Positions 41,404 through 49,296 of a stretch of 60,735 nucleotides of DNA are shown piece after piece (the stretch's first letter is position 1; every line of letters begins with the position of its first letter). The position numbers and the translations under genes are program-made. The stretch covers positions 1 through 60,735 of the forward strand of contig SVNI01000005.1 in the NCBI GenBank assembly GCA_015066975.1. The letters are read 5' to 3'. This DNA is from Ruminococcus sp. (GTDB lineage Bacteria; Bacillota; Clostridia; Oscillospirales; Ruminococcaceae). The notes beneath the pieces are model-generated. The model did not search any database and was not told the origin of the DNA. It was given only the letters and a program-made list of their open reading frames with translations.

Positions 41404-41433
41404 CTTATACTGCTTTTTGGTTACAATTGTCAA
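41404..41433 (-). promoter_or_regulatory. Probable promoter of murC
   Basis: Minus-strand TTGACA (41428-41433) and TATAAG (41404-41409) with an 18-bp spacer; the only promoter in the window with a spacer other than 17. Confidence 0.55.
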
Positions 41434-41457
41434 TTCTTTCCTGAAAGTATGCTTCAT

Positions 41458-41487
41458 AAAGAATTTCATTATACAAAATCAGAATTT
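41458..41487 (+). promoter_or_regulatory. sigma-H-like promoter of spoVG
   Basis: AAAGAATTT (41458-41466) matches eight of nine positions of the sigma-H -35 consensus RNAGGAWWW; TCAGAATTT (41479-41487) matches the -10 RNNGAATWW except at the first base. Spacer 12 bp. No sigma-A promoter is visible. spoVG is a classic sigma-H gene in Bacillus. Confidence 0.6.
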
Positions 41488-41531
41488 TTTCAAAAAGCAG
41501 TTTTCCATGATTAAGGAGGTTAATAAATATT

Positions 41532-41828
41532 ATGGAAATCACAGACATCAAAATCAGAAAACTCATGACAGAAGGACGTTTGCGCGCTGTTGTCTCCATT
41601 ACACTGGATAACATGCTTGCCGTCCATGACATCAAAGTCGTGCAGGGCGATTCCAGGCTTTTCATTGCTATGCCCAGCCGGCGGGACGAAAACGGCGTAT
41701 TCCGCGATATTGTACATCCTATTCAGCCGGATGCCCGTAAAATGATTGAAGAAAAAATTCTGGATGCCTATCAGAATTATCTTGCTCTTACAGAAGCAGA
41801 AGAACAGGCAGCAGCAAAAGAAGTATAA
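41532..41828 (+). CDS. spoVG: Septation/sporulation regulator SpoVG
   Basis: SpoVG is a small nucleic-acid-binding protein that affects septation, sporulation and virulence genes in Firmicutes. The 98-aa sequence is typical: MEITDIKIRKLMTEGRLRAV, LAVHDIKVVQGD and FIAMPSRRDENGVFRDIVHP. Strong AAGGAGG site 11 nt before the ATG. It is monocistronic with its own terminator and sits between divergent murC and convergent Nudix genes. Confidence 0.95.
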   Translation: MEITDIKIRKLMTEGRLRAVVSITLDNMLAVHDIKVVQGDSRLFIAMPSRRDENGVFRDIVHPIQPDARKMIEEKILDAYQNYLALTEAEEQAAAKEV

Positions 41829-41848
41829 ACCAGCATTCTTATCTTATG

Positions 41849-41878
41849 CAGGAACGCGGAAAGCGTTCCTGTTTTTTT
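41849..41878 (+). terminator. Terminator after spoVG
   Basis: CAGGAACGC (41849-41857) pairs with GCGTTCCTG (41863-41871), followed by seven T residues. Confidence 0.9.
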
Positions 41879-42431
41879 ATGCCTGATTTCTTGTTTTCAT
41901 GGCTGCGTATTTCAGCACTGCAATCTGGGTTTTGGAATCCGGCACTTTATCAGAAAGTATCAGACTGACAGCTTCTTCAAACGGAATTTTCTCGACATCA
42001 AGAAATTCATCATTATCGAGATTCTGTTTGCCGTAATGCAGACCCTTTGCCAGATATATCCGGATAACTTCACTGCAATAGGCAGGAGTCGGAAAGAGTT
42101 TTCCCAGATAGGTGAATTCTTCAGCCGTGCATCCGCATTCTTCGAGCAGTTCACGTTTTCCGCATTCTTCGGGATTTTCACCATATTCGAGCTTTCCGGC
42201 AGGGATTTCGAGTGTCACTGCGCTGTGCGGATAGCGGAACTGCCGGACAAACAGGATTTCTTCCTTATCGGTCAGAGCCAGAACGCACACACCGCCCGGA
42301 TGACGGACAACTTCGCGGACAGCCTCTGAACCGTCTTCAAGCTGTACTTTATCCTTTTCGATATGCAAAATTTTTCCGTCATAAATTTTTTCGCTTTCCA
42401 GTTTTGTTTCATTCAGATGATTTGTGGTCAT
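41877..42431 (-). CDS. Nudix hydrolase, ADP-ribose pyrophosphatase type
   Basis: From the ATG at 42431 (behind AAAGGAG) the product is 184 aa. The Nudix box GX5EX7REUXEEXGU is complete in GKLEYGENPEECGKRELLEE (about 95-114), and the following FPTPAYCSEVIRIYLA with conserved Pro-Ser spacing is typical of NudF-type ADP-ribose hydrolases. Its 5' end overlaps the YfhO gene by 23 nt. Confidence 0.9.
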   Translation of the reverse strand: MTTNHLNETKLESEKIYDGKILHIEKDKVQLEDGSEAVREVVRHPGGVCVLALTDKEEILFVRQFRYPHSAVTLEIPAGKLEYGENPEECGKRELLEECGCTAEEFTYLGKLFPTPAYCSEVIRIYLAKGLHYGKQNLDNDEFLDVEKIPFEEAVSLILSDKVPDSKTQIAVLKYAAMKTRNQA

Positions 42432-44862
42432 GAGAAACAGCACTCCTTTCAGAAATTTCAATATTTTTGAGATGGGCAATATAGGCATCAGAAGCCCTTA
42501 CCCTGGAGAGATAATCATAATTTTTGGGATACGGCTTATCTGTGAATAATTTCTTCCCGAAAATCAGATACAGCATCAGCAGGAGCATTCCGGCAATTGT
42601 GATACAGAAACCGATTTTCAGTCCCGGAAGCTGGTAGGAAAATACAATTTCATTCTGACCTGCTTCACACAGAACAGCCATGAATCCTCCGCTGACTTTT
42701 TCGATTTCGACAGGCTTTCCGTTGATTTCTGCTGTCCAGCCGTCATCATAAGGAATGCTGAAAAACAGCAGTTTCGGCTGACCGAGTTCTATTTCTGCGG
42801 AAAAGCCTTTTGCATCATAGACAAAATTCTGACAAGATTCTGTCATGTGCTTTTCACAGGCATTGAGATATTCCTGCTTGCTGAGAGAAACAGCAGAAGG
42901 ATTTTCAATCTCTGTGATAACATCCTGATATTTTTCCGCCTGTTCCTGATTCAGAATTAAGGCATGAATCAGCATTTTTTCGCGGATAGAATCCTGTTTT
43001 TCTTTCATAGCTTCTTCGGTGACGAATTTATCATAAGTAAATCCGACGGGAATAAAATAATTATTTTTATAGATTTCAAAGCCGTTTTCCGTCCTGTCAT
43101 AGACAAAGCCGGGCATTTCAAAAGCTTTCTGTTCTTCTTCGGATGTTTCCTGAATCTTATCGAAATAATACTTTACTGAAAACAGTCCCCGGAGAGTATA
43201 ATGTTCCGGCTCGGCACGGGAAGCCACATCCCGTTCAATGCCGATGCTTTCATAGAAATTCATGATAGACGGACTGACAACGCTCTGAAAGCATCTCATG
43301 CTGGAAAGTCCCCAGAACATAGGATAATTATCATAATCTTTCGAGATATCCACACGGAAGTAATCAGCATCATCTGTATCATACGAAATACTGAGCTGTT
43401 CTTCGCCATGGATTCCCTCACGGATATACGTTTCTGCATTCGTGCCGATAGCCTTGCCGAAATATACTATTGTTCCCGTGCAGACAACACAGGCCGAAAC
43501 TGTCAGAATAACAGCTTTTTCCAGAAACAGCTGTTTTTTCTTTCTGATTCTGATGATATCATATGCTCCAATCCAGCACAGCGCACTGACTCCCAGCGTG
43601 ATATAAAAATAAACCGGAATCGCTGTAAACTGAAAGAATTTAATTTCGCCGTCTTCTTTTACCGGCAGAAGCGAAATCAAGCCGAAGATTCCCAGCATCA
43701 CAGCACAGACATTCATGCCCTGCTTCCATTCAATTTCCGGATTATCCAGTGCATAAGCCGTCATCATGGCCAGAATCAGAACCGGCATATAATACCATCT
43801 TGCATAGTAGGAAGCATTCAGCATATAGAACGCGCTGTTCAGCACCGGAACAAAGGCACATATCATGCAGATGAAAGTAATTCTGCCAGCCCAGTGTTTT
43901 CTGTTCCGGTTTATAAAAGCTATTACTCCGGCCATGGAAAACAATGGCAGATAACCGCCCATAGAAGCCCATTTTGCATATTTGGTCTGGAACAGATTCG
44001 TCCGTGCCGGGGCATCCGGTATCATGAAGAAACTCTGAATAATCCTGATAATTCTGGTTTTATCAGAATATAATATCATATCCTGTCCGAACAGATATTC
44101 CGATACTCTGTCATTCAGAATCACGGCCAGTGCTGCCGGAAGCAGTACCGCACAGGCAATGCATACCCCGATAACAGCTTCTATTGCCAGCGCAAAAAAT
44201 TTTTTCAGGCTGACATGAAAGTCTTCACTTTTGCACCGGACAAGAAAATACAATATCAGAAATACTGCCTGTCCGGCAAAGAAGAAATAATGCAGTACTG
44301 CCATAAAAGCAACACTCACCGCAAACCAGCCTTTTCGGTTATGATTGATTAATTCTTCCATTGCAATCAGCATGAGCGGAAAAAAGGCCGTCACATCCTG
44401 AAAATGATTAAAAAAAATATTAAACAACTGAAATCCCGAAAATGCATATAACAATCCGCCGATAACAGCAGTATCCGGATGCTTTACAAATCTGCGGATA
44501 TATGCATAAGCCGTCATGGATGCCAACCCATGTTTCAGGCATAATAACCAGGGAATCGCATATAATACCCATTGTTCCGGCAGAATCACTGTCAGCCAGA
44601 AGAACGGACTTCCGGTCAGATAAAATGCATATGACCCCAGAAAACTGCTTCCCAAATCCGTGTACCAGTTCCAGCCGAACAATCCGCCGTCACGAACAGC
44701 ATCATTCGCCAGCTCGTAAAACGGAAGCTGCTGTGATACAAAATCTCCGTAATAAATAAAATATCCCTTATCAATACATAATAACGGCATCAATACGACA
44801 CATAAACTCAGGAATCCCAGCCCGAAAGAAAGTGCATATTTCTCACCGCTTTGTTTTTTCAA
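42409..44862 (-). CDS. YfhO family membrane protein
   Basis: The 817-aa protein has about twelve N-terminal membrane helices with GT-C-like features (PFYELANDAVRDGG with an acidic first loop), a large outer domain (about 475-735) and a last helix followed by a cytoplasmic tail. The block FSIPYDDGWTAEINGKPVEI near residue 705 is diagnostic of the YfhO family, which is implicated in glycosylation of lipoteichoic acid and other surface glycans. The start is TTG at 44862 behind GGAG. It probably forms an operon with the Nudix gene. Confidence 0.88.
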   Translation of the reverse strand: MKKQSGEKYALSFGLGFLSLCVVLMPLLCIDKGYFIYYGDFVSQQLPFYELANDAVRDGGLFGWNWYTDLGSSFLGSYAFYLTGSPFFWLTVILPEQWVLYAIPWLLCLKHGLASMTAYAYIRRFVKHPDTAVIGGLLYAFSGFQLFNIFFNHFQDVTAFFPLMLIAMEELINHNRKGWFAVSVAFMAVLHYFFFAGQAVFLILYFLVRCKSEDFHVSLKKFFALAIEAVIGVCIACAVLLPAALAVILNDRVSEYLFGQDMILYSDKTRIIRIIQSFFMIPDAPARTNLFQTKYAKWASMGGYLPLFSMAGVIAFINRNRKHWAGRITFICMICAFVPVLNSAFYMLNASYYARWYYMPVLILAMMTAYALDNPEIEWKQGMNVCAVMLGIFGLISLLPVKEDGEIKFFQFTAIPVYFYITLGVSALCWIGAYDIIRIRKKKQLFLEKAVILTVSACVVCTGTIVYFGKAIGTNAETYIREGIHGEEQLSISYDTDDADYFRVDISKDYDNYPMFWGLSSMRCFQSVVSPSIMNFYESIGIERDVASRAEPEHYTLRGLFSVKYYFDKIQETSEEEQKAFEMPGFVYDRTENGFEIYKNNYFIPVGFTYDKFVTEEAMKEKQDSIREKMLIHALILNQEQAEKYQDVITEIENPSAVSLSKQEYLNACEKHMTESCQNFVYDAKGFSAEIELGQPKLLFFSIPYDDGWTAEINGKPVEIEKVSGGFMAVLCEAGQNEIVFSYQLPGLKIGFCITIAGMLLLMLYLIFGKKLFTDKPYPKNYDYLSRVRASDAYIAHLKNIEISERSAVSHDHKSSE

Positions 44863-44926
44863 GAAACATCATCTCCAGAACGGCAATTTTTCAAATCTGC
44901 CTGCATATACTATACAGAACGGCGGT

Positions 44927-45418
44927 TTACAGAAAAACCAGATTCGGCAGAATCCCCTTTTCAGAAACATCAATCAGCGCATAGCTCGGCCGTTTGCCGT
45001 CGCGCGGAATGCTCAGGCTTCCGGGGTTGAGAATATACAGGCCGTCTTCATAACGGCAGTCGCTGACGTGCGTGTGCCCGTAAAGTACAATATCTGCCTG
45101 ATTTTCTCTTGCTTCATAGGCAATCCTCGCTGTGCTGAACTTGACCTGAAAATTATCGCCGTGTGCTGCAAAAATTTTATGTCCATAGGGCAAATCCAGT
45201 GTCAGTGTGCGATATACTTTCACATCCTGACGATAATCACAGTTACCTTTCAGGCAATGAAATTTCTGTTCCGTCCACGGCTCATAAGTAAAAAGCTGAT
45301 ACAGTTCTTTTTCGCCGTCTCCCAGATGAATAAACATATCAGCATCCTGATGCAGAAGCACTGTTTTATGCAATGCTCTGTAATCACCATGGGTATCAGA
45401 AAGTACAATGATTTTCAA
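44927..45418 (-). CDS. YfcE/MJ0936-type metallophosphoesterase
   Basis: A 163-aa calcineurin-like phosphodiesterase with metal-binding motifs LSDTHGD (about 6-12), HLGDGEKE (D and G in GD), LKGNCDYR (GNCD), AAHGDNF and YGHTHV, in the canonical order. The best start is TTG at 45418, 8 nt behind AGGAGG; a TTG at 45424 would sit only 2 nt from it. Substrate in vivo unknown. Confidence 0.9.
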   Translation of the reverse strand: MKIIVLSDTHGDYRALHKTVLLHQDADMFIHLGDGEKELYQLFTYEPWTEQKFHCLKGNCDYRQDVKVYRTLTLDLPYGHKIFAAHGDNFQVKFSTARIAYEARENQADIVLYGHTHVSDCRYEDGLYILNPGSLSIPRDGKRPSYALIDVSEKGILPNLVFL

Positions 45419-45462
45419 ATGCAAAACCTCCTTGATTCAGAAATTCACCAGGAATCTATTTT

Positions 45463-45491
45463 ATTATAACACAAACTGTCAGAAATTACAA
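45463..45491 (-). promoter_or_regulatory. sigma-A promoter of the phosphoesterase gene
   Basis: Minus-strand TTGTAA (45486-45491) and TATAAT (45463-45468), 17-bp spacer, extended TGT. Confidence 0.7.
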
Positions 45492-45534
45492 TACAGTTTT
45501 GCAGAAAGATTTTTTGAAAGAAAGGTGTTTTTTT

Positions 45535-45780
45535 ATGGATAATTCTTCTATTCAGAATCTGAACGGCTTGTTGCAGACCGTCAGCCGGAAATTAGGCGTA
45601 CCGCCGGAACAGCTCCGGCAGGAACTCGAAGCCGGAAAATTTGACAGTGCCCTGAAAAACATGTCTCCGGCAGAAGCAAGCAAATTTCAGCAGGCAGTAA
45701 AAAATCCGCAGATGGTTGACAAAATCATGAGCACACCGCAGGCAAAAGCCCTGTATCAGAAACTGACAGGCGGAAAGTAA
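45535..45780 (+). CDS. Small helical protein, first gene of the bofA cluster
   Basis: From the ATG at 45535, behind AAAGGTG, the product is 81 aa. Family not recognised by name. It is helical and charged, with SRKLGVPPEQLRQELEAGKF and MSPAEASKFQQAVKNPQMVD, a pattern repeated in spirit at TPQAKALYQKLTGGK; no membrane segment. The stop codon TAA overlaps the next gene's ATG (TAATG), so translation is coupled. Confidence 0.75.
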   Translation: MDNSSIQNLNGLLQTVSRKLGVPPEQLRQELEAGKFDSALKNMSPAEASKFQQAVKNPQMVDKIMSTPQAKALYQKLTGGK

Positions 45781-46130
45781 TGGAAAACCTGCTTGGCAAG
45801 ATGCAGGAATTACTCTCCGACCCGGAAAGTATGAAACAGATTTCAGAACTGGCGCAGATGTTCAAATCCGGCGAAACGGCTTCTTCTCCTGAAACTTCTT
45901 CACAAAGTTCTGAAGAAAATCTTCCCGACTTCGACCCCGGCCTTCTGCTGAAAGCCGGCGAACTGTTCCGTCAGCCGGAAGATGATAAAAATACTGCTCT
46001 GCTTCTGGCACTTCGTCCGCATCTTGGAGAAAGCAGACAAATCAAACTTGATAAAGCTGTCCGGCTGTTAAAGCTCTGGCACATCTGGAAACAATTACAG
46101 GCATCCGGAATGCTCCAGAATTTATTATGA
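45780..46130 (+). CDS. Small conserved clostridial-type protein in the bofA cluster
   Basis: A 116-aa protein: an N-terminal helix (LLGKMQELLSDPESMKQISE), a disordered Ser/Glu linker (about 32-50), then DDKNTALLLALRPHLGESRQ and KLDKAVRLLKLWHIWK. I have seen this second half (kNt-LLLALkPyL-e-R--k-d-AikLLkL) in small proteins of many Clostridia, but no function is known. Coupled to the first gene by a TAATG overlap. Confidence 0.78.
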   Translation: MENLLGKMQELLSDPESMKQISELAQMFKSGETASSPETSSQSSEENLPDFDPGLLLKAGELFRQPEDDKNTALLLALRPHLGESRQIKLDKAVRLLKLWHIWKQLQASGMLQNLL

Positions 46131-46151
46131 TTTTATCAGAGGTGAGAGAAC

Positions 46152-46466
46152 ATGGCACAGACTCCGCAGCAAAGTTTTGATGCAATGCGTCAGGATGCAA
46201 TCCGGCGTTCACGGGAAATGCAGCGCAGGGCTGTGCCCATGCCGCCGCCTCCACCTCCGGCAGTGTCTCCTGCACCTCCGAAACCGTCCGTTTCTTCTGT
46301 TCCGAAACCGGACGTCTTGCAGAGTCTGCATCTTTCGGATGACTTACAGCATCTTCTGACAAGCTGGGACGGCGAAAAACTAGCTCTGCTTGCCCTGCTG
46401 TATCTTCTCTACAAAGAGGGCGCAGAAGCGGAACTTCTGCTTGCGCTTGCTTATATTATGCTGTAA
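46152..46466 (+). CDS. Small proline-rich protein with hydrophobic tail, bofA cluster
   Basis: The 104-aa product has an Arg-rich N-terminus, a poly-proline stretch (MPPPPPPAVSPAPPKPS, about 31-48) and a C-terminal hydrophobic pair of helices, LALLALLYLLYKEGAEAELLLALAYIML. The tail resembles small proteins commonly found near bofA in Clostridia. It could be a membrane-associated spore or envelope component; that is inference. AGAGGTGAGA ribosome site. Confidence 0.75.
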   Translation: MAQTPQQSFDAMRQDAIRRSREMQRRAVPMPPPPPPAVSPAPPKPSVSSVPKPDVLQSLHLSDDLQHLLTSWDGEKLALLALLYLLYKEGAEAELLLALAYIML

Positions 46467-46476
46467 GGAGGATTGC

Positions 46477-46743
46477 ATGTTCTTTTTCCGGAATTATCTT
46501 TACTGGATGCTGTGGGGAATCTGTCTGCTGATTCTGCTTTTCTTCTACATAAAAAGACAGAAACCTGTCCGGACGTTTCTGCTTGGAAGCATTACCGGCC
46601 TGACAGCACTGTTTCTTCTTCATTTTTATGGAGAAGCCGTCGGTTTTGCGCCGACGCTCTGCACAGCCAATCTGCTGACAAGTACTATTCTGGGCATACC
46701 GGGGACGGCCTTAATTGTCCTGACCCATGCCCTGACAGCATAA
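46477..46743 (+). CDS. bofA: BofA-like pro-sigma-K processing inhibitor family protein
   Basis: From ATG 46477, behind AAGGAGG, an 88-aa protein with an N-terminal helix (YWMLWGICLLILLFFYI), a second hydrophobic segment, and the C-terminal block ANLLTSTILGIPGTALIVL that marks the BofA family. In Bacillus BofA restrains the SpoIVFB protease until sigma-K is needed. Many non-Bacillus spore formers keep BofA without the full checkpoint. It is last in the four-gene cluster and ends at a bidirectional terminator. Confidence 0.82.
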   Translation: MFFFRNYLYWMLWGICLLILLFFYIKRQKPVRTFLLGSITGLTALFLLHFYGEAVGFAPTLCTANLLTSTILGIPGTALIVLTHALTA

Positions 46744-46748
46744 CAGAA

Positions 46749-46780
46749 AAAAGCGGAAACGTTTTTCGTTTCCGCTTTTG
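46749..46780. terminator. Bidirectional terminator between bofA and rplL
   Basis: AAAAGCGGAAACG (46749-46761) pairs with CGTTTCCGCTTTT (46767-46779); A and T runs on each side allow use in both directions. Confidence 0.9.
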
Positions 46781-46799
46781 ATTTCCTTGTAAGTAAAAC

Positions 46800-47171
46800 T
46801 TACTTGATTTCGATTGTTGCGCCGGCTTCTTCCAATTTAGCTTTCAGTTCTTCAGCTTCAGCCTTGGAAACGCCTTCCTTCAGAGTCTTGGGTGCGCCTT
46901 CTACAACTTCCTTAGCTTCCTTCAGGCCGAGACCAAGAACGTCCTTGACAGCCTTGATAACGCCCATCTTCTTGTCGCCAAAGGATGCGAGAACAACATC
47001 AAATTCGGTCTTTTCTTCTGCTGCTGCGCCTGCGCCGCCTGCTGCGGGAGCTGCTGCAACGGCTGCTGTTACGCCGAATTCTTCCTGAATAGCTTCAACC
47101 AGTTCTGCGAGTTCCAGAACGGAGAGAGCCTTAATATCTTCAATAAATTTCTGTGTCTTTTCAGATGCCAT
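46800..47171 (-). CDS. rplL: 50S ribosomal protein L7/L12
   Basis: The 123-aa stalk protein that recruits translation GTPases. It has the N-terminal dimerisation domain ([19 protein letters not shown]), the Ala/Gly hinge ([18 protein letters not shown]) and the C-terminal domain ([39 protein letters not shown]). Follows rplJ. AAAGGAG site. Confidence 0.98.
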   Translation of the reverse strand: MASEKTQKFIEDIKALSVLELAELVEAIQEEFGVTAAVAAAPAAGGAGAAAEEKTEFDVVLASFGDKKMGVIKAVKDVLGLGLKEAKEVVEGAPKTLKEGVSKAEAEELKAKLEEAGATIEIK

Positions 47172-47237
47172 GATAAAAAACTCCTTTTCAAAAAATTTTC
47201 AAAAAATAATTAATTTGTGATTGCTATGCTGCAAATC

Positions 47238-47741
47238 TTATGCAGCTTCGCCATTCTTGTCCACAACAGCCTGCAACAGAGCAGCCAGCTTCTGAATCGG
47301 GCCTTGTAAAGAGCCAACGAGCTGAGCAAGCAGAACATCCTTGGACGGAATCTTGGACAGAGCCATGATTTTAGCTGCGTCATAGAATTCGCCTTCTACC
47401 GCACCGGCCTTCAGTGTGAAGTTTTCGGACTTTTCAGCAAATTCACCCAGAATACGAGCCGGAGCTGTCTGGTCATCAGCAGAAACTGCGATTGCAGTTG
47501 TACCGTTCAGAACATCATCAAAATCAGTAACACCGTTTGCGTTGAATGCTCTCTTGAGCAGGGTATTCTTTTCAACGAAATAAGTTACATTTGCTTCTCT
47601 CAGATTCTTTCTGAGCTGAGTATCCTGTTCTACAGTAATGCCCTTGTAATCTACGAGAACAACAGAAACGCTGTTCTTGAGCAGTTCAGCTAATTCCTGC
47701 ACTCTGGCCTGTTTGGTTTCGAGAACCTTTGCACTTGGCAT
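47238..47741 (-). CDS. rplJ: 50S ribosomal protein L10
   Basis: L10 anchors the L7/L12 dimers to 23S rRNA. The 167-aa protein starts MPSAKVLETKQARVQELAEL and has VVLVDYKGITVEQDTQLRKNL and the typical KNTLLKRAF block, then an Ala-rich end that binds L12. Strong GGAGG site. Followed by rplL at 66 nt. L10 (with L12) represses its own mRNA through the leader. The usual neighbours rplKA and rpoBC are not here. Confidence 0.97.
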   Translation of the reverse strand: MPSAKVLETKQARVQELAELLKNSVSVVLVDYKGITVEQDTQLRKNLREANVTYFVEKNTLLKRAFNANGVTDFDDVLNGTTAIAVSADDQTAPARILGEFAEKSENFTLKAGAVEGEFYDAAKIMALSKIPSKDVLLAQLVGSLQGPIQKLAALLQAVVDKNGEAA

Positions 47742-47890
47742 TAATATTCACCTCCGCAGAATTATTGTGATACGGAGAACAGAAAAGCTCTCCTGACGTA
47801 CAGGAGAGCATAATAATCTTGATAAAAATCAAACTTCTGCACTCCTCGGCCGGACTTACGGGCAAGCCCACCAGCTGTCTTTAGAATACG
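47742..47890 (-). ncRNA. L10 leader (ribosomal protein autoregulatory RNA)
   Basis: The roughly 150-nt leader between the rplJ promoter and ATG contains GCCGAGGAGTGCAGAAG-like sequence typical of L10 leaders and a strong hairpin, GCTCTCCTG/CAGGAGAGC (47787-47795 with 47801-47809), followed by TTTTCTGTT. This could act as an intrinsic attenuator when L10-L12 is in excess. Confidence 0.7.
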
Positions 47891-47909
47891 TTTTATTCAC
47901 GACTTTATC

Positions 47910-47938
47910 ATTATAGCATATTTCAAATCATTTGTCAA
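47910..47938 (-). promoter_or_regulatory. sigma-A promoter of rplJL
   Basis: Minus-strand TTGACA (47933-47938) and TATAAT (47910-47915), 17-bp spacer, extended -10 TGC: full consensus. Confidence 0.88.
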
Positions 47939-47962
47939 GTGTTTTTTCAGAATTTTTTCAAA

Positions 47963-48688
47963 TTATTTCTGATACAAATCGGGGGCGAAAAATACTTCGC
48001 TGAAAAATCTCTTTGTTTTTTCTGCGCCCAAAGCTCTTTTGAAGACATCTGTAGAAACGCCGCCGTCATCTACAAGCCTGTCGGAATATGTTTTATTGCA
48101 CTTCCATTTTTTCTGATAGGCTTCTTCGTCTGTGAAAGCAGGGGTATTTTGTTCCATCTCGATGAATGTATTGAGATTTTCAGTAAATATCTGCATATTT
48201 TCCTCATCCGCAACTGGCTTTGTAAGCTTGGCGGTGCATACCGGGCGGATAGCATCATACCAGCACGGATGTACCGGCATGTCACGCAGCTGTGCATGTT
48301 TTTCGTGATTGGCCTTGAACTTTTCGATATAGCTGAGATATAACTCATCCTGATAATCTACCAGATTATAGATTTCATTCAAATAGCTTCTTGTCTCGGC
48401 ATTGTACATATAATCCGTCGTGAATAAGGGAAGATTTTTAAAATAAGGCATGAGTGTGAAGGTATCCATCTGAAAGACTTCGGAATCAACACATTTCATA
48501 GTCAAAAGATTTCCGACACCTTCAATTTCATACTGCTGAATTTCAAAATGCATGTTTTGAATATTCATTTTTCTGAATTCTTCCGGAACAGTACGTTCTG
48601 TTACCGTGTAATATTTCCGGAGGGTTTCGAGTCCCGTTTTGAGACGCTTTTCGATTAAAGTCTTATTGATTTCAAAAATAGTGCTCAT
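47963..48688 (-). CDS. Hypothetical protein; possible bilin-reductase-like fold
   Basis: A 241-aa soluble protein without a family that I can name firmly. Two stretches recall ferredoxin-dependent bilin reductases (HY2/PcyA family): KNLPLFTTDYM near residues 84-94, like the DLPIFGxD block, and the C-terminal VSTDVFKRALGAEKTKRFFSEVFF, like the xxxLExxFGxExAxxFIxxVLFD end of that family. The length also fits. There is no heme oxygenase or phytochrome beside it. If related, a reductase acting on bile pigments or another tetrapyrrole would be conceivable in a gut organism, but this is weak evidence. It follows another unknown gene by 36 nt. Confidence 0.6.
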   Translation of the reverse strand: MSTIFEINKTLIEKRLKTGLETLRKYYTVTERTVPEEFRKMNIQNMHFEIQQYEIEGVGNLLTMKCVDSEVFQMDTFTLMPYFKNLPLFTTDYMYNAETRSYLNEIYNLVDYQDELYLSYIEKFKANHEKHAQLRDMPVHPCWYDAIRPVCTAKLTKPVADEENMQIFTENLNTFIEMEQNTPAFTDEEAYQKKWKCNKTYSDRLVDDGGVSTDVFKRALGAEKTKRFFSEVFFAPDLYQK

Positions 48689-48724
48689 GGTTTTTCCTGC
48701 CTTTCTGATAATAAAATATAAATT

Positions 48725-49291
48725 TTATTTTCTCTGAAAATCCGGATTTTCGAGAAATTTCAGCCTGATTTCATCTCTTGTGTGAAATCTGTCCCATACA
48801 TCACGGGAAATCGAAAAAATCCTGAAAGCTTCTATATCAGGAAGTTTTTTCAGATTTTCCCTGAACAACGGAGTCAGCTCCTGATGCATAATCATTTCTG
48901 CTTCTTTGTGACTGCCGTCTGTTTCCTGTCCGCACATGTTTGTAATATGCCAGACAGCTTCATTGATAAATTTTGTCAGAAGGCTTTCAGAATACAGCTT
49001 GTGAAGCGTATAGAATTCTTCTTCCGTGACTTCGTTTCCGAATTCTCTTTGTCCAATCCAGTCCCTGGAATGATAGGCATCATAATTCAGTATCACTTCG
49101 GGAAGCCTGTCGGTCATAATCACCCAATATGCCAGCATAGATTTTGCTTCCGGAAATGCCCAAAGCAAGTGAAGCAGGATTTTCCAGTTTTCGGGAGAAT
49201 CGCCCTGTTCGGTGATATATTCTTCAATACAGCAGTTTGCATAAGCGATTCTGCCACAGAAAGAAATATCTGAAAAATCAAGATTCTGCAT
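48725..49291 (-). CDS. Hypothetical protein
   Basis: A 188-aa, mostly helical soluble protein that I cannot assign. It is rich in Trp and acidic residues (WKILLHLLWAFPEAKSM, NEAVWHITNMCGQETDGSHK) and has no signal peptide or membrane helix. It begins 5 nt after the SPFH gene and precedes the possible bilin-reductase-like gene, so the three are likely co-transcribed. Confidence 0.7.
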   Translation of the reverse strand: MQNLDFSDISFCGRIAYANCCIEEYITEQGDSPENWKILLHLLWAFPEAKSMLAYWVIMTDRLPEVILNYDAYHSRDWIGQREFGNEVTEEEFYTLHKLYSESLLTKFINEAVWHITNMCGQETDGSHKEAEMIMHQELTPLFRENLKKLPDIEAFRIFSISRDVWDRFHTRDEIRLKFLENPDFQRK

Positions 49292-49296
49292 GATTT

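Noticed and set aside
43201-44073. A 290-codon plus-strand open frame inside the YfhO gene
   Set aside because: It is a shadow of the membrane-protein frame with no ribosome site or recognisable domain.
44874-44923. Direct repeat CAGAACGGC upstream of the YfhO gene
   Set aside because: Two 9-bp copies 39 bp apart, not inverted and not positioned on a recognisable promoter; could be chance.
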